Source: DATLYH01 sp035575035 (GTDB taxonomy: Bacteria > Planctomycetota > Planctomycetia > Gemmatales > Gemmataceae). Taken from it: a stretch of DNA of 16,631 nt. How positions within the stretch are numbered: position 1 is the stretch's first letter; each line of letters opens with the position of its first letter. The position numbers and the translations under genes were made by a program. The DNA is taken from positions 1 through 16,631 of the forward strand of contig DATLYH010000295.1 of the NCBI GenBank assembly GCA_035575035.1. The letters are read 5' to 3'. Below, piece after piece: positions 14,422 through 16,631 of the stretch. The notes under the pieces were generated by a model, which ran no database searches, had not been told where the DNA came from, and was given only the letters and a program-made list of their open reading frames with translations.

Positions 14422-16434
14422 ATGCCCACTCCGGCTCAACGAGCGGAGGAACTGCGCAGGCTCATCAATTACCACAATTACAAATATTACGTCGAAGCCA
14501 AACCTGAGATCTCCGACCGCGAATACGATCGGCTGTACGACGAACTCAAGAAGCTCGAGGAGGCCCACCCCGAGCTGATTACTCCCGACAGCCCGACGCA
14601 GCGGGTCGGCGGCCAGCCGATCGAGGGGTTTGCCACCGTCCGGCACCGCCTGCCAATGCTGTCGATTGACAACACCTACAGCGCCGACGACCTGCGCGAG
14701 TTCGACCGCCGGGTCCGCAAGCTCCTCGGCAAGGAGCCAGTCACTTATGTAGTCGAATTAAAGATTGACGGCGTCGCCGTCTCACTGACTTACGAGCATG
14801 GCCGGTTCACCGTCGGTGCTACCCGCGGCGACGGCGAGCAGGGCGACGATGTGACGCACAATCTCAAGACCATCCGGGAGCTCCCCCTGCGGCTGCGGAC
14901 GGACAAGCCGCCGCCGCTATTCGAGGCGCGCGGCGAGGTTTACATGACCCGCGACCAACTGGCGGTCATCAACCGCGAGCGGATCGCCCGGGGACAGGAG
15001 CCTTACGCCAATCCCCGCAACCTGGCGGCCGGCACCCTCAAGCTGCTCGACCCGCGTCTGGCCGCCGAGCGCCGCCTCCGCCTGTTCACCTACGCCCTAG
15101 GCGCCTGCGAAGGCGTCGAATGTAAGACCCACCTGGAATGCCTGGACCTGCTCCGCGCGTTCGGTTTCCCGGTCAATCCCTATATCGAGTCGTTCGACAA
15201 CATTGACCAGGTGATCAACTACTGTCACAGCTGGGCATCGCGCCGCAACGACCTGCCTTATGAGATCGACGGCATGGTGATCAAGGTTAACGATCTTGAC
15301 CAGCGCCGCCGGCTGGGAGCGACCAGCAAGGCGCCGCGCTGGGCGGTGGCCTACAAGTTCGCGGCCGAGCAGGCGCTGACCCGGCTGCGGCACATCGACT
15401 TGCAGGTCGGCAAGCAGGGGACGCTCACGCCGGTGGCCCATCTCGACCCGGTGCAGCTGGCCGGCACCACCGTCAGCCGGGCCAGCCTGCACAACGCCGA
15501 CTTCATCGCCAGCAAGGACATCCGCATCGGCGACATGGTGGTGGTCGAGAAGGCCGGCGAGATCATTCCCTACGTTGTCCGCAGCGAGCCCGGCGCCCGC
15601 ACCGGCGACGAGAAGGTCTTCCACTTCCCCACCAAGTGTCCCGTCTGCGGCGCTCCGGTCAAGCGCGACCCGGGGAGCGCCTTCTACCGCTGCACCGGCA
15701 CCAATTGCGTCGCCCGCCTCAAAAAGCAACTCCGCGCCTACGCCCAACGCAACGCCATGGACATCGAAGGACTCGGCGTCGAGATCATCGATCAACTCGT
15801 GGACACCGGCCTGGTCCGGAGCATCCCTGACCTTTACCGCCTGAGCAAGGAAGACCTGGTCGAGCTGGAGCGGATGGGGGAGAAGTCGGCCCAGAACCTG
15901 CTCGATGCGATTGCCGCCAGCAAAGAGCGCGGCCTGGCCCGGGTGCTGACCGGCCTGGCGATTCCGCACGTCGGCGAGCACGTGGCCGAGTTGCTGGCCG
16001 AGGAGTTCGGCAACATCGACGCTTTGATGGCCGCCTCGGTCGAGCGGCTCAGCGCCGTGAAGGGGATCGGTCCGGTGGTGGCCCAGAATGTCTACGATTT
16101 CTTCCACAGCACCAGCGGACAAAAGTTGATCCAGGAGCTGCGCGAACTGGGCGTGAAGCTGACGGAGCCGAAGAAGCAGAAGCCGAAGGACTTGGCCGGC
16201 GCCGACCTGAGCGGCAAGACGTTCGTCGTCACCGGCACGCTGGAAAAGTATAGCCGGGACGAGATCGAGCGGCTAATCAAGCAGCTCGGCGGCAAGGCGA
16301 CCGGCAGCGTCTCAAAGAAGACCGATTACGTGATCGCCGGCGCGAACCCCGGCAGCAAACTGGACAAGGCCCGTGAGCTGGGCATCCCGGTGCTGACCGA
16401 GAAGGAGTTCGAGAAGCTGATCGGGCGGAAGTAA
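14422..16434 (+). CDS. ligA: NAD-dependent DNA ligase
   Basis: A 670-residue enzyme that seals single-strand nicks during replication and repair using NAD+. All domains are present: the Ia domain with HNYKYYV (18-24, NMN binding), the adenylation domain with KIDG (114-117, adenylated Lys114), EARGEVYM (168-175), EIDGMVIKVN (281-290) and WAVAYKF (307-313), and the OB fold with GTLTPVA (333-339). A four-cysteine zinc finger (C406, C409, C424, C429), helix-hairpin-helix repeats (about 443-565) and a C-terminal BRCT domain (about 593-670) follow. Length is normal for the family. The ATG at 14422 has only a weak upstream site. It is the third gene of the ndk run. Its last 109 bases are overlapped on the other strand by the open frame of the DUF1559 gene. 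Confidence 0.98.
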   Translation: MPTPAQRAEELRRLINYHNYKYYVEAKPEISDREYDRLYDELKKLEEAHPELITPDSPTQRVGGQPIEGFATVRHRLPMLSIDNTYSADDLREFDRRVRKLLGKEPVTYVVELKIDGVAVSLTYEHGRFTVGATRGDGEQGDDVTHNLKTIRELPLRLRTDKPPPLFEARGEVYMTRDQLAVINRERIARGQEPYANPRNLAAGTLKLLDPRLAAERRLRLFTYALGACEGVECKTHLECLDLLRAFGFPVNPYIESFDNIDQVINYCHSWASRRNDLPYEIDGMVIKVNDLDQRRRLGATSKAPRWAVAYKFAAEQALTRLRHIDLQVGKQGTLTPVAHLDPVQLAGTTVSRASLHNADFIASKDIRIGDMVVVEKAGEIIPYVVRSEPGARTGDEKVFHFPTKCPVCGAPVKRDPGSAFYRCTGTNCVARLKKQLRAYAQRNAMDIEGLGVEIIDQLVDTGLVRSIPDLYRLSKEDLVELERMGEKSAQNLLDAIAASKERGLARVLTGLAIPHVGEHVAELLAEEFGNIDALMAASVERLSAVKGIGPVVAQNVYDFFHSTSGQKLIQELRELGVKLTEPKKQKPKDLAGADLSGKTFVVTGTLEKYSRDEIERLIKQLGGKATGSVSKKTDYVIAGANPGSKLDKARELGIPVLTEKEFEKLIGRK

Positions 16435-16631
16435 CCGATCCCGGCCGACGTGCTGGCCGGCCCGGCAATCGCCCGGCAGGCTGAGCTGGGCCTGCTGGAA
16501 GCCGACGCCGCGGGTGGCATGCTCTCCGCAAGGAAATGGACCGAGCCGTCGGCGAACACGGCTTTGGCCCCGTCACTATGGAAAGAGTAAACATCCATTG
16601 GGTTCGTACAGTTGATGGCACACGGCCCGGG
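16326..16631 (-). CDS. DUF1559 / H-X9-DG domain protein, C-terminal part (runs off right edge)
   Basis: Only the C-terminal end is present; the gene enters from beyond 16631. The frame read from 16631 gives PCAINCTN followed by YSFHSDGAKAVFADGSVHFLAES. Here H, nine residues, then DG is the pre-pilin-associated H-X9-DG signature of planctomycete DUF1559 proteins. Full-length members have an N-terminal prepilin-type cleavage/methylation segment and are thought to be exported pseudopilin-like proteins. The usual C-terminus ends about 15-25 residues after this motif with an ALxTRAGGE-like segment, which is absent. Instead the frame continues for about 60 low-complexity Ser/Ala/Pro residues and stops at 16326, inside ligA. 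The tail is probably not native: it may reflect truncation, a frameshift or a decayed 3' end. Family call is firm; the true end is uncertain. Confidence 0.65.
   Translation of the reverse strand, partial: PGPCAINCTNPMDVYSFHSDGAKAVFADGSVHFLAESMPPAASASSRPSSACRAIAGPASTSAGIGYFRPISFSNSFSVSTGMPSSRALSSLLPGFAPAIT
16441..16460 (+). terminator. Possible hairpin downstream of ligA
   Basis: CCGGCC, an 8-base loop, GGCCGG begins 7 bases after the ligA stop. The stem is perfect but no T-run follows, so it is only a weak candidate for ending the ligA transcript. The same bases are also inside the open DUF1559 frame on the other strand. Confidence 0.25.

Noticed and set aside
15097..16122. 341-residue minus-strand open frame opposite ligA
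   Set aside because: The ligA reading is certain over this whole stretch; the antisense frame is a composition effect.

Overview
The window looks like a chromosomal segment of a planctomycete, most likely from the Gemmataceae or a close relative. The DNA is very GC-rich. It carries several families that are strongly expanded in Planctomycetes: a DUF1549/DUF1553 protein with a cytochrome-c-like N-terminus, a lipoprotein built of DUF11 repeats, a DUF1571 protein, and the end of a DUF1559 protein with the H-X9-DG signature. These sit among ordinary housekeeping genes (pyrD, ndk, ligA). This placement is inferred from gene content; no rRNA or tRNA was seen.

Layout, left to right. Positions 1-106 are two and a half copies of a 40-bp tandem repeat that can fold into hairpins. 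They lie just beyond the stop of the DUF1549/DUF1553 gene (121-2508, minus). A divergent intergenic region (2509-2910) carries a consensus -35 with an abutting inverted repeat on the minus side, and a TATAAT-centred palindrome directly before pyrD (2911-3822, plus). The DUF11 lipoprotein gene (3843-6161, minus) converges on pyrD, and the DUF1571 gene (6497-7375, minus) lies upstream of it. Next come two plus-strand genes, a metallo-beta-lactamase-fold hydrolase (7761-8420) and a PP2C-type phosphatase (8768-9532). They are separated by a degenerate short repeat and a good sigma70-like promoter. Two minus-strand genes follow, an alpha/beta hydrolase (9606-10388) and a LacD-type class I aldolase (10513-11625). 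The right third is plus strand: an APC-family permease (GTG start favoured at 11989), ndk, a small two-helix membrane protein and ligA. A DUF1559 gene enters from the right edge on the minus strand, and its open frame runs into the 3' end of ligA.

The genes do not form one pathway. They are mostly short transcription units: the aldolase and hydrolase pair, and a probable ndk / small membrane protein / ligA run that would join nucleotide metabolism to DNA joining. The DUF1549, DUF11, DUF1571 and DUF1559 products are predicted to be exported or envelope-associated, and their functions are largely unknown.

I looked for a new system (defence island, CRISPR, reverse transcriptase, biosynthetic cluster, mobile element) and do not see one. 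The most unusual signals are the two families of intergenic repeat, the palindromic elements at the pyrD / DUF1549 divergent promoter, and the abnormal 3' junction between ligA and the DUF1559 gene.
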